Source: Aurelia coerulea (lineage: Eukaryota > Cnidaria > Scyphozoa > Semaeostomeae > Ulmaridae). From it: a stretch of DNA of 64,000 nucleotides. The notes under the pieces were generated by a model. It was not told the DNA's origin and ran no database searches. It saw only the letters and a list, made by a program, of their open reading frames with translations. Within the stretch, counting starts at the first letter, position 1, and every line of letters starts with the position of its first letter. Where the stretch lies: NCBI GenBank assembly GCA_039566865.1, contig CM076943.1, positions 13,812,001 through 13,876,000 on the forward strand, written 5' to 3'. The position numbers were made by a program, and so were the translations under genes. Below are positions 1 to 12,671 of the stretch, in pieces.

Positions 1-2030
1 ATTCATATGATTTCAACCATAGACTGTGTTCTGGCTTCATTCATTCTTGAAAAGTTTACTATCATTTGAACCTCATTAACCTGATGAGGTTTCAAATGTT
101 TCAAAGAATATATCTCGATTTGAATAAATTTAATCAAACTATGCTTCATAACCGATGTATTCAATATAATTTCATAAGATTTCAACCATAGACTGTGTTT
201 GGCTTCGTTTTCTCTTGACAAGTTTACTATCATTTGAACCTCATTAACCTGTGATGTTTCAAATGTTTCAAAGAATATACCTCGATTTGAATTAATTTAA
301 TGAAACAAAGCTTCGCAACCGATGTATTCAATATAATTTCATAAGATTTCAACCATAGACTGTGTTCTGGCTTCATTTTCTCTTGACAAGTTTACTATCA
401 TTTGAACCTCATTAACCTGATTTTGTTTCAAATGTTTTAATGAATATACCTCGATTTGAATGAATTTAATCAATTAAAGTTTCACATCCAATCTATTTAT
501 TATAAATTCATAAGATTTCATCCATATAATGTGTTCTACTTCATTTTATCTTGACACCTTTACTATCACTTGAACCTCATTAACTTGATGAGGTTTCAAA
601 TTTTTCAAAGAATATACCTCGACTTGAATTGATTTAATCAAACAAAGCTTCATAACCGATGTATTCAAAATATATTCATAAGATTTCAACCATAGACTGT
701 TTTCTGGCTTCATTTTCTCTTGAGAAGTTTTTTATCATTTGAACCTCATTAACCTGATGAGATTTCAAATGTTTCAAAGAATATATCTTGATTTGAATAA
801 ATTTAATCAAACAAAGCTTCATAGCGGGCGTATTCAATATAATTTCATAAGATTTCAACCATAGACTGTGTTATGGCTTCGTTTTCTCTTGACAAGTTTA
901 CTATCATCTGAACCTCATTAACCTGATGAGGTTTCAAATGTTTCAAAGAATATACCTCTATTTGAATGAATTTAATCATTTAAAGTTTCATATTCGATCT
1001 ATTCTATATAAATTCATAAGATTTCAACCATTGACTGCGCTCTAAAACCAATTCCTATATACAAGTTTACTATCATTTGAACCTCATTAACCTGATGAGG
1101 TTTCAAATGTTTCAAAGAATATACCTCGATTTGAATGAATTTATTCATTTAAAGTTTCACAACCGATCTATTCTATATAAATTCCAAATTACAAATATAG
1201 ACTGTGTTCTGGCTTCATTTTCTCTTGACAAGTTTACTATCATTTGAACCTCATTAACCTGATGAGGTTTCAAATGTTTCAAAAATATGTACCTCCATTT
1301 GATTGAACTTAAACAAACAAAGCTTCATAACCGATGTATTCAATATAAATTCATAAGATTTCAACCATAGACTGTGTTCTGGCTTCTTTTTGTCTTGACA
1401 AGTTTACTATCATTTGAACCTCATTAACATGATGAGGTTTCAAATGTTTCAAAGAATATACCTCGATTTTAATGAATTTAATCACACAAAGCTTCATAAC
1501 CGATGTATTTAATATAAATTCTTAAAATTTCAACCATAGACTGTGTTCTGGCTTCATTTTCTCTTTACAAGTTTACTTGAAACTCATTGACCTGATAATG
1601 TTTCAAATGTTTTAAAAATATGTACCTCCATTTGATTGAATTTAAACAAACAAAGCTTCATAACCGATGTATTCAATATAAATTCATAAGATTTCAACCA
1701 TAGACTGTGTTCTGGCTTTTTTTTGTCTTGACAACTTTACTATCATTTGAACCTCATTAACATGATGAGGTTTCAAATGTTTCAAAGAATATACCTCGAT
1801 TTTAATGAATTTAATCACACAAAGCTTCATAACCGATGTATTCAATATAAATTCTTAAAATTTCAACCATAGACTGTGTTCTGGCTTCATTTTCTCTTTA
1901 CAAGGTTACTTGAAACTCATTGACCTGATAATGTTTGAAATGTTTCAAAGAATATATCTCTATTTGAATAAATTTAATCAAACAAAGCTTCATAACCGGT
2001 GTATTCAATATAATTTCATAAGATTTCAAC
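1..2030. repeat. Higher-order repeat block, copy A
   Basis: This block of about twelve monomers repeats collinearly at 3856-5885 with a constant offset of 3,855 bp (checked at 1/3856, 676/4531 and 1816/5671). Differences are scattered single bases. Immediately after it, copy A has one additional 163-bp monomer absent from copy B, so the offset drops to 3,692. A shorter nested offset of 1,841 bp also exists (676/2517 and 1031/2871). Confidence 0.9.
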
Positions 2031-3855
2031 CATAGACTGTGTTCTGGCTTCATTTTCTCTTTACAAGGTTACTTGAAACTCATTGACCTGATAATGTTTG
2101 AAATGTTTCAAAGAATATATCTCTATTTGAATAAATTTAATCAAACAAAGCTTCATAACCGGTGTATTCAATATAATTTCATAAGATTTCAACCATAGAC
2201 TGTGTTATGGCTTCGTTTTTTCTTGACAAGTTTACTATCATTTGAACCTCATTAACCTGATGAGGTTTCAATTGTTTCAAAGAACATACCTCAATTTGAA
2301 TGAATTTAACCAAACAAAGCTTTATAACCGATGTATTCAATATAAATTCATATGATTTCAACCATAGACTGTGTTCTGGCTTCATTCTTTCTTGACAAGT
2401 TTACTATCATTTGAACATCATTAACCTGATGTGGTTTCAAATGTTTCAAAGAATATACCTCGATTTGAATGAATTTAATCATTTAAAGTTTCATATTCGA
2501 TCTATTCTATATAAATTCATAAGATTTCAACCATTGACTGTTTTCTGGCTTCATTTGCTCTTGACAAGTTTTTTATCATTTGAACCTCATTAACCTGATG
2601 AGACTTCAAATGTTTCAAAGGATATATCTTGATTTGAATAAATTTAATCAAACAAAGCTTCATAACGGGCTTATTCAATATAATTTCATAAGATTTCAAC
2701 CATAGACTGTGTTATGGCTTCGTTTTCTCTTGACAAGTTTACTATCATCTGAACCTCATTAACCTGATGAGGTTTCAAATGTTTCAAAGAATATACCTCG
2801 ATTTGAATGAATTTAATCATTTAAAGTTTCATATTCGATCTATTCTATATAAATTCATAAGATTTCAACCATTGACTGCGCTCTAAAACCAATTCCTATA
2901 TACAAGTTTACTATCATTTGAACCTCATTAACCTGATGAGGTTTTCAAATGTTTCAAAGAATATACCTCGATTTGAATGAATTTATTCATTTAAAGTTTC
3001 ACAACCGATCTATTCTATATAAATTCCAAATTACAAATATAGACTGTGTTCTGGCTTCATTTTCTCTTGACAAGTTTACTATCATTTGAACCTCATTAAC
3101 CTGATGAGGTTTCAAATGTTTCAAAAATATGTACCTCCATTTGATTGAATTTAAACAAACAAAGCTTCATAACCGATGTATTCAATATAAATTCATAAGG
3201 TTTCAACCATAGACTGTGTTCTGGCTTCTTTTTGTCTTGACAAGTTTACTATCATTGGAACCTCATTAACATGATGAGGTTTCAAATGTTTCAAAGAATA
3301 TACCTCGATTTTAATGAATTTAATCACACAAAGCTTCATAACCGATGTATTCAATATAAATTCTTAAAATTTCAACCATAGACTGTGTTCTGGCTTCATT
3401 TTCTCTTTACAAGTTTACTTGAAACTCATTGACCTGATAATGTTTGAAATGTTTTAAAGAATATATCTCGATTTGAATAAATTTAATCAAACAAAGCTTC
3501 ATAACCGGTGTATTCAATATAATTTCATAAGATTTCAACCATAGACTGTGTTCTGGCTTCATTTTCTCTTTACAAGGTTACTTGAAACTCATTGACCTGA
3601 TAATGTTTGAAATGTTTCAAAGAATATATCTCTATTTGAATAAATTTAATCAAACAAAGCTTCATAACCGGTGTATTCAATATAATTTCATAAGATTTCA
3701 ACCATAGACTGTGTTATGGCTTCGTTTTCTCTTGACAAGTTTACTATCATTTGAACCTCATTAACCTGATGAGGTTTCAATTGTTTCAAAGAACATACCT
3801 CAATTTTGAATGAATTTAACCAAACAAAGCTTTATAACCGATGTATTCAATATAA

Positions 3856-5885
3856 ATTCATATGATTTCAACCATAGACTGTGTTCTGGCTTCATTCATT
3901 CTTGAAAAGTTTACTATCATTTGAACATCATCAACCTGATGTTGTTTCAAATGTTTCAAAGAATATATCTCGATTTGAATAAATTTAATCAAACTATGCT
4001 TCATAACCGATGTATTCAATATAATTTCATAAGATTTCAACCATAGACTGTGTTTGGCTTCGTTTTCTCTTGACAAGTTTACTATCATTTGAACCTCATT
4101 AACCTGTGATGTTTCAAATGTTTCAAAGAATATACCTCGGTTTGAATTAATTTAATGAAACAAAGCTTCGTAACCGATGTATTCAATATAATTTCATAAG
4201 ATTTCAACCATAGACTGTGTTCTGGCTTCATTTTCTCTTGACAAGTTTACTATCATTTGAACCTCATTAACCTGATTTTGTTTCAAATGTTTTAATGAAT
4301 ATACCTCGATTTGAATAAATTTAATCAATTAAAGTTTCACATCCAATCTATTTATTATAAATTCATAAGATTTCATCCATAGAATGTGTTCTACTTCATT
4401 TTATCTTGACACCTTTACTATCACTTGAACCTCATTAACTTGATGAGGTTTCAAATTTTTCAAAGAATATACCTCGACTTGAATTGATTTAATCAAACAA
4501 AGCTTCATAACCGATGTATTCAATATATATTCATAAGATTTCAACCATAGACTGTTTTCTGGCTTCATTTTCTCTTGAGAAGTTTTTTATCATTTGAACC
4601 TCATTAACCTGATGAGATTTCAAATGTTTCAAAGAATATATCTTGATTTGAATAAATTTAATCAAACAAAGCTTCATAGCGGGCGTATTCAATATAATTT
4701 CATAAGATTTCAACCATAGACTGTGTTATGGCTTCGTTTTCTCTTGACAAGTTTACTATCATCTGAACCTCATTAACCTGATGAGGTTTCAAATGTTTCA
4801 AAGAATATACCTCTATTTGAATGAATTTAATCATTTAAAGTTTCATATTCGATCTATTCTATATAAATTCATAAGATTTCAACCATTGACTGCGCTCTAA
4901 AACCAATTCCTATATACAAGTTTACTATCATTTGAACCTCATTAACCTGATGAGGTTTCAAATGTTTCAAAGAATATACCTCGATTTGAATGAATTTATT
5001 CATTTAAAGTTTCACAACCGATCTATTCTATATAAATTCCAAATTACAAATATAGACTGTGTTCTGGCTTCATTTTCTCTTGACAAGTTTACTATCATTT
5101 GAACCTCATTAACCTGATGAGATTTCAAATGTTTCAAAAATATGTACCTCCATTTGATTGAATTTAAACAAACAAAGCTTCATAACCGATGTATTCAATA
5201 TAAATTCATAAGATTTCAACCATAGACTGTGTTCTGGCTTCTTTTTGTCTTGACAAGTTTACTATCATTTGAACCTCATTAACATGATGAGGTTTCAAAT
5301 GTTTCAAAGAATATACCTCGATTTTAATGAATTTAATCACACAAAGCTTCATAACCGATGTATTCAATATAAATTCTTAAAATTTCAACCATAGACTGTG
5401 TTCTGGCTTCATTTTCTCTTTACAAGTTTACTTGAAACTCATTGACCTGATAATGTTTCAAATAATTCAAAAATATGTACCTCCATTTGATTGAATTTAA
5501 ACAAACAAAGCTTCATAACCGATGTATTCAATATAAATTCATAAGATTTCAACCATAGACTGTCTTCTGGCTTTTTTTTGTCTTGACAAGTTTACTATCA
5601 TTTGAACCTCATTAACATGATGAGGTTTCAAATGTTTCAAAGAATATACCTCGATTTTAATGAATTTAATCACACAAAGCTTCATAACCGATGTATTGAA
5701 TATAAATTCTTAAAATTTCAACCATGGACTGTGTTCTGGCTTCATTTTCTCTTTACAAGGTTACTTGAAACTCATTGACCTGATAATGTTTGAAATGTTT
5801 CAAAGAATATATCTCTATTTGAATAAATTTAATCCAACAAAGCTTCATAACCGGTGTATTCAATATAATTTCATAAGATTTCAAC
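3856..5885. repeat. Higher-order repeat block, copy B
   Basis: Second copy of the block at 1-2030, same order of monomer variants. The close match over about 2 kb, compared with larger differences between neighbouring monomers, is the signature of a higher-order repeat made by unequal exchange. Confidence 0.9.
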
Positions 5886-8800
5886 CATAGACTGTGTTAT
5901 GGCTTCGTTTTCTCTTGACAAGTTTACTATCATTTGAACCTCATTAACCTGATGAGGTTTCAATTGTTTCAAAGAACATACCTCAATTTGAATGAATTTA
6001 ACCAAACAAAGCTTTATAACCGATGTATTCAATATAAATTCATATGATTTCAACCATAGACTGTGTTCTGGCTTCATTCTTTCTTGACAAGTTTACTATC
6101 ATTTGAACATCATTAACCTGATGTGGTTTCAAATGTTTCGAAGAATATATCTCGATTTGAATAAATTTAATCAAACTATGCTTCATAACCGGTGTATTCA
6201 ATATAATTTCATAAGATTTCAACCATAGACTGTGTTATGGCTTCGTTTTCTCTTGACAAGTTTACTATCATTTGAACCTCATTAACCTGATGAGGCTTCA
6301 ATTGTTTCAAAGAACATACCTCAATTTGAATGAATTTAACCAAACAAAGCTTTATAACCGATGTATTCAATATAAATTCATATGATTTCAACCATAGACT
6401 GTGTTCTGGCTTCATTCTTTCTTGACAAGTTTACTATCATTTGAACATCATTAACCTGATGTGGTTTCAAATGTTTCAAAGAATAGACCTCGATTTGAAT
6501 GAATTTAATCATTTAAAGTTTCACAACCGATCTATTCTATATAAATTCCAAATTACAAATATAGACTGTGTTCTGGCTTCATTTTCTCTTGACAAGTTTA
6601 TTATCATTTGATCCTCATTAACCGGATGAGGTTTCAAATGTTTCAAAGAATATACCTCGATTTGAATGAATTTAACCAAACAAAGCTTTATAACCGATGT
6701 ATTCAATATAATTTCATAAGATTTCAACCATAGACTGTGTTATGGCTTCGTTTTCTCTTGACAAGTTTACTATCATTTGAACCTCATTAACCTGATGAGG
6801 CTTCAATTGTTTCAAAGAACATACCTCAATTTGAATGAATTTAACCAAACAAAGCTTTATAACCGATGTATTCAATATAAATTCATATGATTTCAACCAT
6901 TGACTGTTTTCTGGCTTCATTTGCTCTTGACAAGTTTTTTATCATTTGAACCTCATTAACCTGATGAGACTTCAAATGTTTCAAAGAATATATCTTGATT
7001 TGAATAAATTTAATCAAACAAAGCTTCATAACGGGCGTATTCAATATAATTTCATAAGATTTCAACCATAGACTGTGTTATGGCTTCGTTTTCTCTTGAC
7101 AAGTTTACTATCATCTGAACCTCATTAACCGGATGAGGTTTCAAATGTTTCAAAGAATATACCTCGATTTGAATGAATTTAATCATTTAAAGTTTCACAT
7201 TCGATCTATTCTATATAAATTCATAAGATTTCAACCATTGACTGCGCTCTAAAACCAATTCCTATATACAAGTTTATTATCATTTGAACCTCATTAACCT
7301 GATGAGGTTTGAAATGTTTCAAAGAATATACGTCGATTTGAATGAATTTATTCATTTAAAGTTTCACAACCGATCTATTCTATATAAATTCCAAATTACA
7401 AATATAGACTGTGTTCTGGCTTCATTTTCTCTTGACAAGTTTATTATCATTTGATCCTCATTAAACTGATGAGGTTTCAAATGTTTCAAAAATATGTACC
7501 TCCATTTGATTGAATTTAAACAAACAACGCTTCATAACCGATGTATTCAATATAAATTCAAAAGATTTCAACCATAGACTGTGTTCTGGCTTCTTTTTGT
7601 TTTGACAAGTTTACTAATATTTGAACCTCATTAACATGATGAGGTTTCAAATGTTTCAAAGAATATACCTCGATTTTAATGAATTTAATCACACAATGCT
7701 TCATAACCGATGTATTCAATATAAATTCTTAAAATTTCAACCATACACTGTGTTCTGGCTTCATTTTCTCTTTACAAGTTTACTTGAAACTCATTGACCT
7801 GATAATGTTTGAAATGTTTTAAAGAATATATCTCGATTTGAATAAATTTAATCAAACAAAGCTTCATAACCGGTGTATTCAATATAATTTCATAAGATTT
7901 CAACCATAGACTGTGTTATGGCTTCGTTTTCTCTTGACAAGTTTACTATCATTTGAACCTCATTAACTTGATGAGGTTTCAATTGTTTCAAAGAACATAC
8001 CTCAAGTTGAATGAATTTAATCAAACAAAGCTTTATAACCGATGTATTCAATATAAATTCATATGATTTCAACCATAGACTGTGTTCTGGCTTCATTCTT
8101 TCTTTACAAGTTTACTATCATTTGAACATCATTAACCTGATGTGGTTTCAAATGTTTCGAAGAATATATCTCGATTTGAATAAATTTAATCAAACAAAGC
8201 TTCATAACAGGCGTATTTAATATAATTTCATAAGATTTCAACCATAGACTGTGTTATGGCTTCGTTTTCTCTTGACAAGTTTACTATCATTTGAACCTCA
8301 TTAACCTGATGAGGTTTCAAATGTTTCAAAGAATATACCTCGATTTGAATGAATTTATTCATTTAAAGTTTCACAACCGATCTATTCTATATAAATTCCA
8401 AATTACAAATATAGACTGTATTCTGGCTTAATTTTCTCTTGACAAGTTTATTATCATTTGAACCTCATTAAACTGATGAGGTTTCAAATGTTTCAAAAAT
8501 ATGTACCTCCATTTGATTGAATTTAAACAAACAAAGCTTCATAACCGATGTATTCAATATAAATTCATAAGATTTCAACCATAGACTGTGTTATGGCTTC
8601 ATTTTCTCTTGACAAGTTTACTATCATTTCAACCTCATTAACCTGATGAAGTTTCAAATGTTTCAAAGAACATACCTCAATTTGAATGAATTTAATCAAA
8701 CAAAGCTTCATAACCGGTGTATTCAATATAATTTCATAAGATTTCAACCAAAGACTGTGTTCTGGCTTCCTTTTCTCTTCACAAGTTTACTATCATTTGA

Positions 8801-9239
8801 ACCTCATTAACCTGATGAGGTTTCAAATGTTTCAAAGAATATACCTCGATTTGAATGAATAGAATCAAACAAAGCTTGATAGCAGATGTCTTTAATATAA
8901 ATTCATAAGATTTCAACCATAGAATGTGCACTACTTCATTTTCTCTTGACAAGTTTACTATCATTTGAACCTCATTAACCTGATGAGGTTTCAAATGTTT
9001 CAATGAATATACCTCGATTTGAATGAATTTAATCAAACAAAGCTTCATAACCGATGTATTCAATATAATTTAATAAGATTTCAATAATAGACTGTGTTCT
9101 GGCTTCATTTGATCTTGACAAGTTTACTATCATTTGAACCTCATTACCCTGATGAGTGTTCAAATGTTTCAAAGAATATACCTCTATTTGAATAAATTTA
9201 ATCAAACAAAGCTTCATAACCGGTGTATTCAATATAATT

Positions 9240-10560
9240 TCATAAGATTTCAACCATAGACTGTGTTATGGCTTCGTTTTCTCTTGACAAGTTTACTATC
9301 CTTTGAACCTCATTACCCTGATGAGTGTTCAAATGTTTCAAAGAATATACCTCGATTTGAATGAATTTAATCAAATAAAAAAGCTTCATAACCGATGTAT
9401 TCAATATAAATTTATAAGTATTCAACCATAGACTGTGTTCTGGCTTCATTTTCTCTTGACAAGTTTACTATCATTTGAACCTCATTAACCTGATGAGGTT
9501 TCAAATGTTTCAAAGAATATACCTCGATTTGAATGAATTTAATCAAACAAAGCTTCATAACCGATTTATTCTATATAAATTCATAAGATTTCAACCATTG
9601 ACTGCGCTCTAAAACCAATTCCTATATACAAGTTTACTATCATTTGAACCTCATTAACCTGATGAGGTTTGAAATGTTCCAAAGAATATACCTCGATTTG
9701 AATGAATTTATTCATTTAAAGTTTCACAACCGATCTATTCTATATAAACTCAAAATTTCAAATATAGACTGTGTTCTGGCTTCATTCTCTCTTGACAAGT
9801 TTATCATCATTTGAACCTAATTAACCTGATGAGGTTTCAAATGTTTCAAAAATATGTACCTCCATTTGATTGAATTTAAACAAACAAAGCTTCATAACCA
9901 ATGTATTCAATATAAAATCATAAGATTTCAACCATGGACTGTGTTCTGGCTTCTTTTTGTCTTGACAAGTTTACTATCATTTGAACCTCATTAACATGAT
10001 GAGGTTTCAAATGTTTCAAAGAATATACCTCGATTTTAATGAATTTAATCACACAAAGCTTCATAACCGATGTATTAAATATAAGTTCTTAAAATTTCAA
10101 CCATAGACTGTGTTCTGGCTTCATTTTCTCTTTACAAGTTTACTTGAAACTCATTAACCTGATAATGTTTGAAATGTTTCAAAGAATATATCTCGATTTG
10201 AATAAAGTTAATCAAACAAAGCTTTATAACCGGTGTATTCAATATTATTTCATAAGATTTCAACCAGAGACTGTGTTATGGCTTCGTTTTCTCTTGACAA
10301 GTTTACTATCATTTGAACCTCATTAACCTGATGAGGTTTCAAATGTTTCAAAGAACATACCTCAATTTGAATGAATTTAATCAAACAAAGCTTCATAACC
10401 GATGTATTCAATTAAATTTCAAAAACTTTCAACCATAGACTGTGTTATGGCTTCACTTTCTCTTGACAAGTTTACTTTCATTTAGACCTCATTAACCTGA
10501 TGAGGTTTCAAATGTTTCAAAGAATATACCTCGATTTGAATGAATTTAATCAAACAAAGC
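9240..10560. repeat. Higher-order repeat block next to SINE copy 1
   Basis: Part of this block recurs about 3,966 bp downstream: the stretch 10,144-10,326 is matched at 14,110-14,292, and the variant monomer at 9,599 is matched at 13,565. Its right part recurs again before the fourth SINE copy (14,780-15,195). Monomers with ATTAAATTTCAAAAACTTT mark the segment beside the SINE. Confidence 0.75.
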
Positions 10561-10562
10561 TT

Positions 10563-10813
10563 GTGGGGTGAGTGGCCGAGCGGCTTAATCAGCTTCCGTC
10601 AGGAGACTGAAGTTAAGCTCGGTCGAGTGAGGTCAAACTCCGGATGGGTGACCTCGGACGCTTGGCTTCGCAACTCACCTCGCCGTCCTTCGGAAGGGAC
10701 GTTAAACTAGGGGTCCCGTACCAGGATGCGGCATGCACAGTGGGCATAAAATAGCTTTAAGTAGCTAGAAATACTTCCTTCCCACTCAAAATAAATTACT
10801 GAAAAAAAAAAAA
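10563..10813 (+). repeat. SINE with tRNA-like and 5S-like promoter boxes, copy 1
   Basis: A 251-bp non-satellite unit ending in an A-tail of 12. Near its 5' end TGGCCGAGCGG (10,573) matches the A box of tRNA-Ser/Leu genes. Further in, GAAGTTAAGC (10,609) and GGATGGGTGACC (10,642) match the internal A and C boxes of 5S rRNA genes, with the same 23-nt spacing as in animal 5S rRNA. GGTCAAACTCC could alternatively serve as a weak tRNA-type B box. The body has a small hairpin around GTCCTTCGGAAGGGAC. Flanks show a short target duplication, AAAGCTT. It looks like a SINE3-type (5S-derived) or chimeric element. Confidence 0.85.
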
Positions 10814-11996
10814 GCTTCATAACCGATGTATTCAATTAAATTTCAAAAACTTTCAACCATAGACTGTGTTATGGCTTCACTTTCTCTTGACAAGTTTACT
10901 TTCATTTAGACCTCATTACCCTGACGAGGTTTCAAATGTTTCAAAGAATATACCTCGATTTGAATGAATCTAATCAAACAAAGCTTCATAGCAGATGTAT
11001 TTAATATAAATTCATAAGATTTCAACCATAGAATGTGCTCTACTTCATTTTCTCTTGACAAGTTTACTATCATTTGAACCTCATTAACCTGATGAGGTTT
11101 CAAATGTTTCAAAGAATATACCTCGATTTGAATGAATTTAATCAAACAAAGCTTCATAGCAGATGTATTTAATATAAATTCATAAGATTTCAACCATAGA
11201 ATGTGCTCTACTTTATTTTCTCTTGACAAGTTTACTATCATTTGAACCTCATTAACCTGATGAGGTTTCAAATGTTTATATGAATATACCTCGATTTGAA
11301 TGAATTTAATCAAACAAAGCTTCATAACCGATGTATTCAATATAATTTAATAAGATTTCAACAATAGACTGTGTTCTGGCTTCATTTTATCTTGACAAGG
11401 TTACTATCATTTGAACCTCATTACCCTGATGAGTGTTCAAATGTTTCAAAGAACATACCTCAATTTGAATGAATTTAACCAAACAAAGCTTTATAACCGA
11501 TGTATTCAATATAAAATCATATGATTTCAACCATAGACTGTGTTCTGGCTTCATTCTTTCTTGACAAGTTTACTATCATTTGAACCTCATTAACCTGATG
11601 AGGTTTCAAATGTTTCAAAGAATATTCCTCGATTTGAACGAATTTAATCAATTAAAGTTTCACATTCCATCGATTTATTATAAATTCATAAGATTCCAAA
11701 AATAGAATGTGTTCTGGCTTCATGTTCTCTTTACAAGTTTACTATCATTTGAACCTCATTAACCTGATGAGGTTTCAAATGTTTCAAAGAAAATACCTCG
11801 ATTTGAATAAATTTAAAAACAAAGCTTCATAACCGATGTATTCAATATAAATTCATAAGATTTCAACCATAGACTGTGTTCTGGTTTCATTTTCTCTTGA
11901 CAAGTTTACTTTCATTTAGACCTCATTAACCTGATGAGGTTTCAAATGTTTCAAAGAATATACCTCGATTTGAATGAATTTAATCAAACAAAGCTT

Positions 11997-12247
11997 GTGG
12001 GGTGAGTGGCCGAGCGGCTTAATCAGCTTCCGTCAGGAGACTGAAGTTAAGCTCGGTCGAGTGAGGTCAAACTCCGGATGGGTGACCTCGGAGGCTTGGC
12101 TTCCCAACTCACCTCGCCGTCCCTCGGAAGGGATGTTAAAGTAGGGGTCCCGTGCCTGGATGCGGCATGCACAGTGGGCTTAAATTTGCTTTAAGTAGCT
12201 AGAAATACTTCCTTCCCACTCAAAATAAATTACTGAAAAAAAAAAAA
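11997..12247 (+). repeat. SINE copy 2
   Basis: 251 bp, nearly identical to copy 1, with differences mainly in the second half (for example GCCTGGATGCGG against ACCAGGATGCGG). It sits in the same position of the satellite monomer, after AAAGCTT, and is separated from copy 3 by a single monomer. Confidence 0.85.
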
Positions 12248-12419
12248 GCTTCATAACCGATGTATTCAATTAAATTTCAAAAACTTTCAACCATAGACTG
12301 TGTTATGGCTTCACTTTCTCTTGACAAGTTTACTTTATTTAGACCTCATTAACCTGATGAGGTTTCAAATGTTTCAAAGAATATACCTCGATTTGAATGA
12401 ATTTAATCAAACAAAGCTT

Positions 12420-12671
12420 GTGGGGTGAGTGGCCGAGCGGCTTAATCAGCTTCCGTTAGAAGACTGAAGTTAAGCTCGGTCGAGTGATGTCAAACTCCGG
12501 ATGGGTGACCTCGGACGCTTGGCTTCGCAACTCACCTCGCCGTCCTTCGGAAGGGACGTTAAACTAGGGGTCCCGTACCAGGATGCGGCATGCACAGTGG
12601 GCATAAAATAGCTTTAAGTAGCTAGAAATACTTCCTTCCCACTCAAAATAAATTAATGAAAAAAAAAAAAA
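12420..12671 (+). repeat. SINE copy 3
   Basis: 252 bp, same boundaries and the same monomer position as copies 1, 2 and 4. The following 3 kb of monomers matches what follows copies 1 and 4, which shows that the copies moved with their flanks and not by separate retroposition. Confidence 0.85.
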
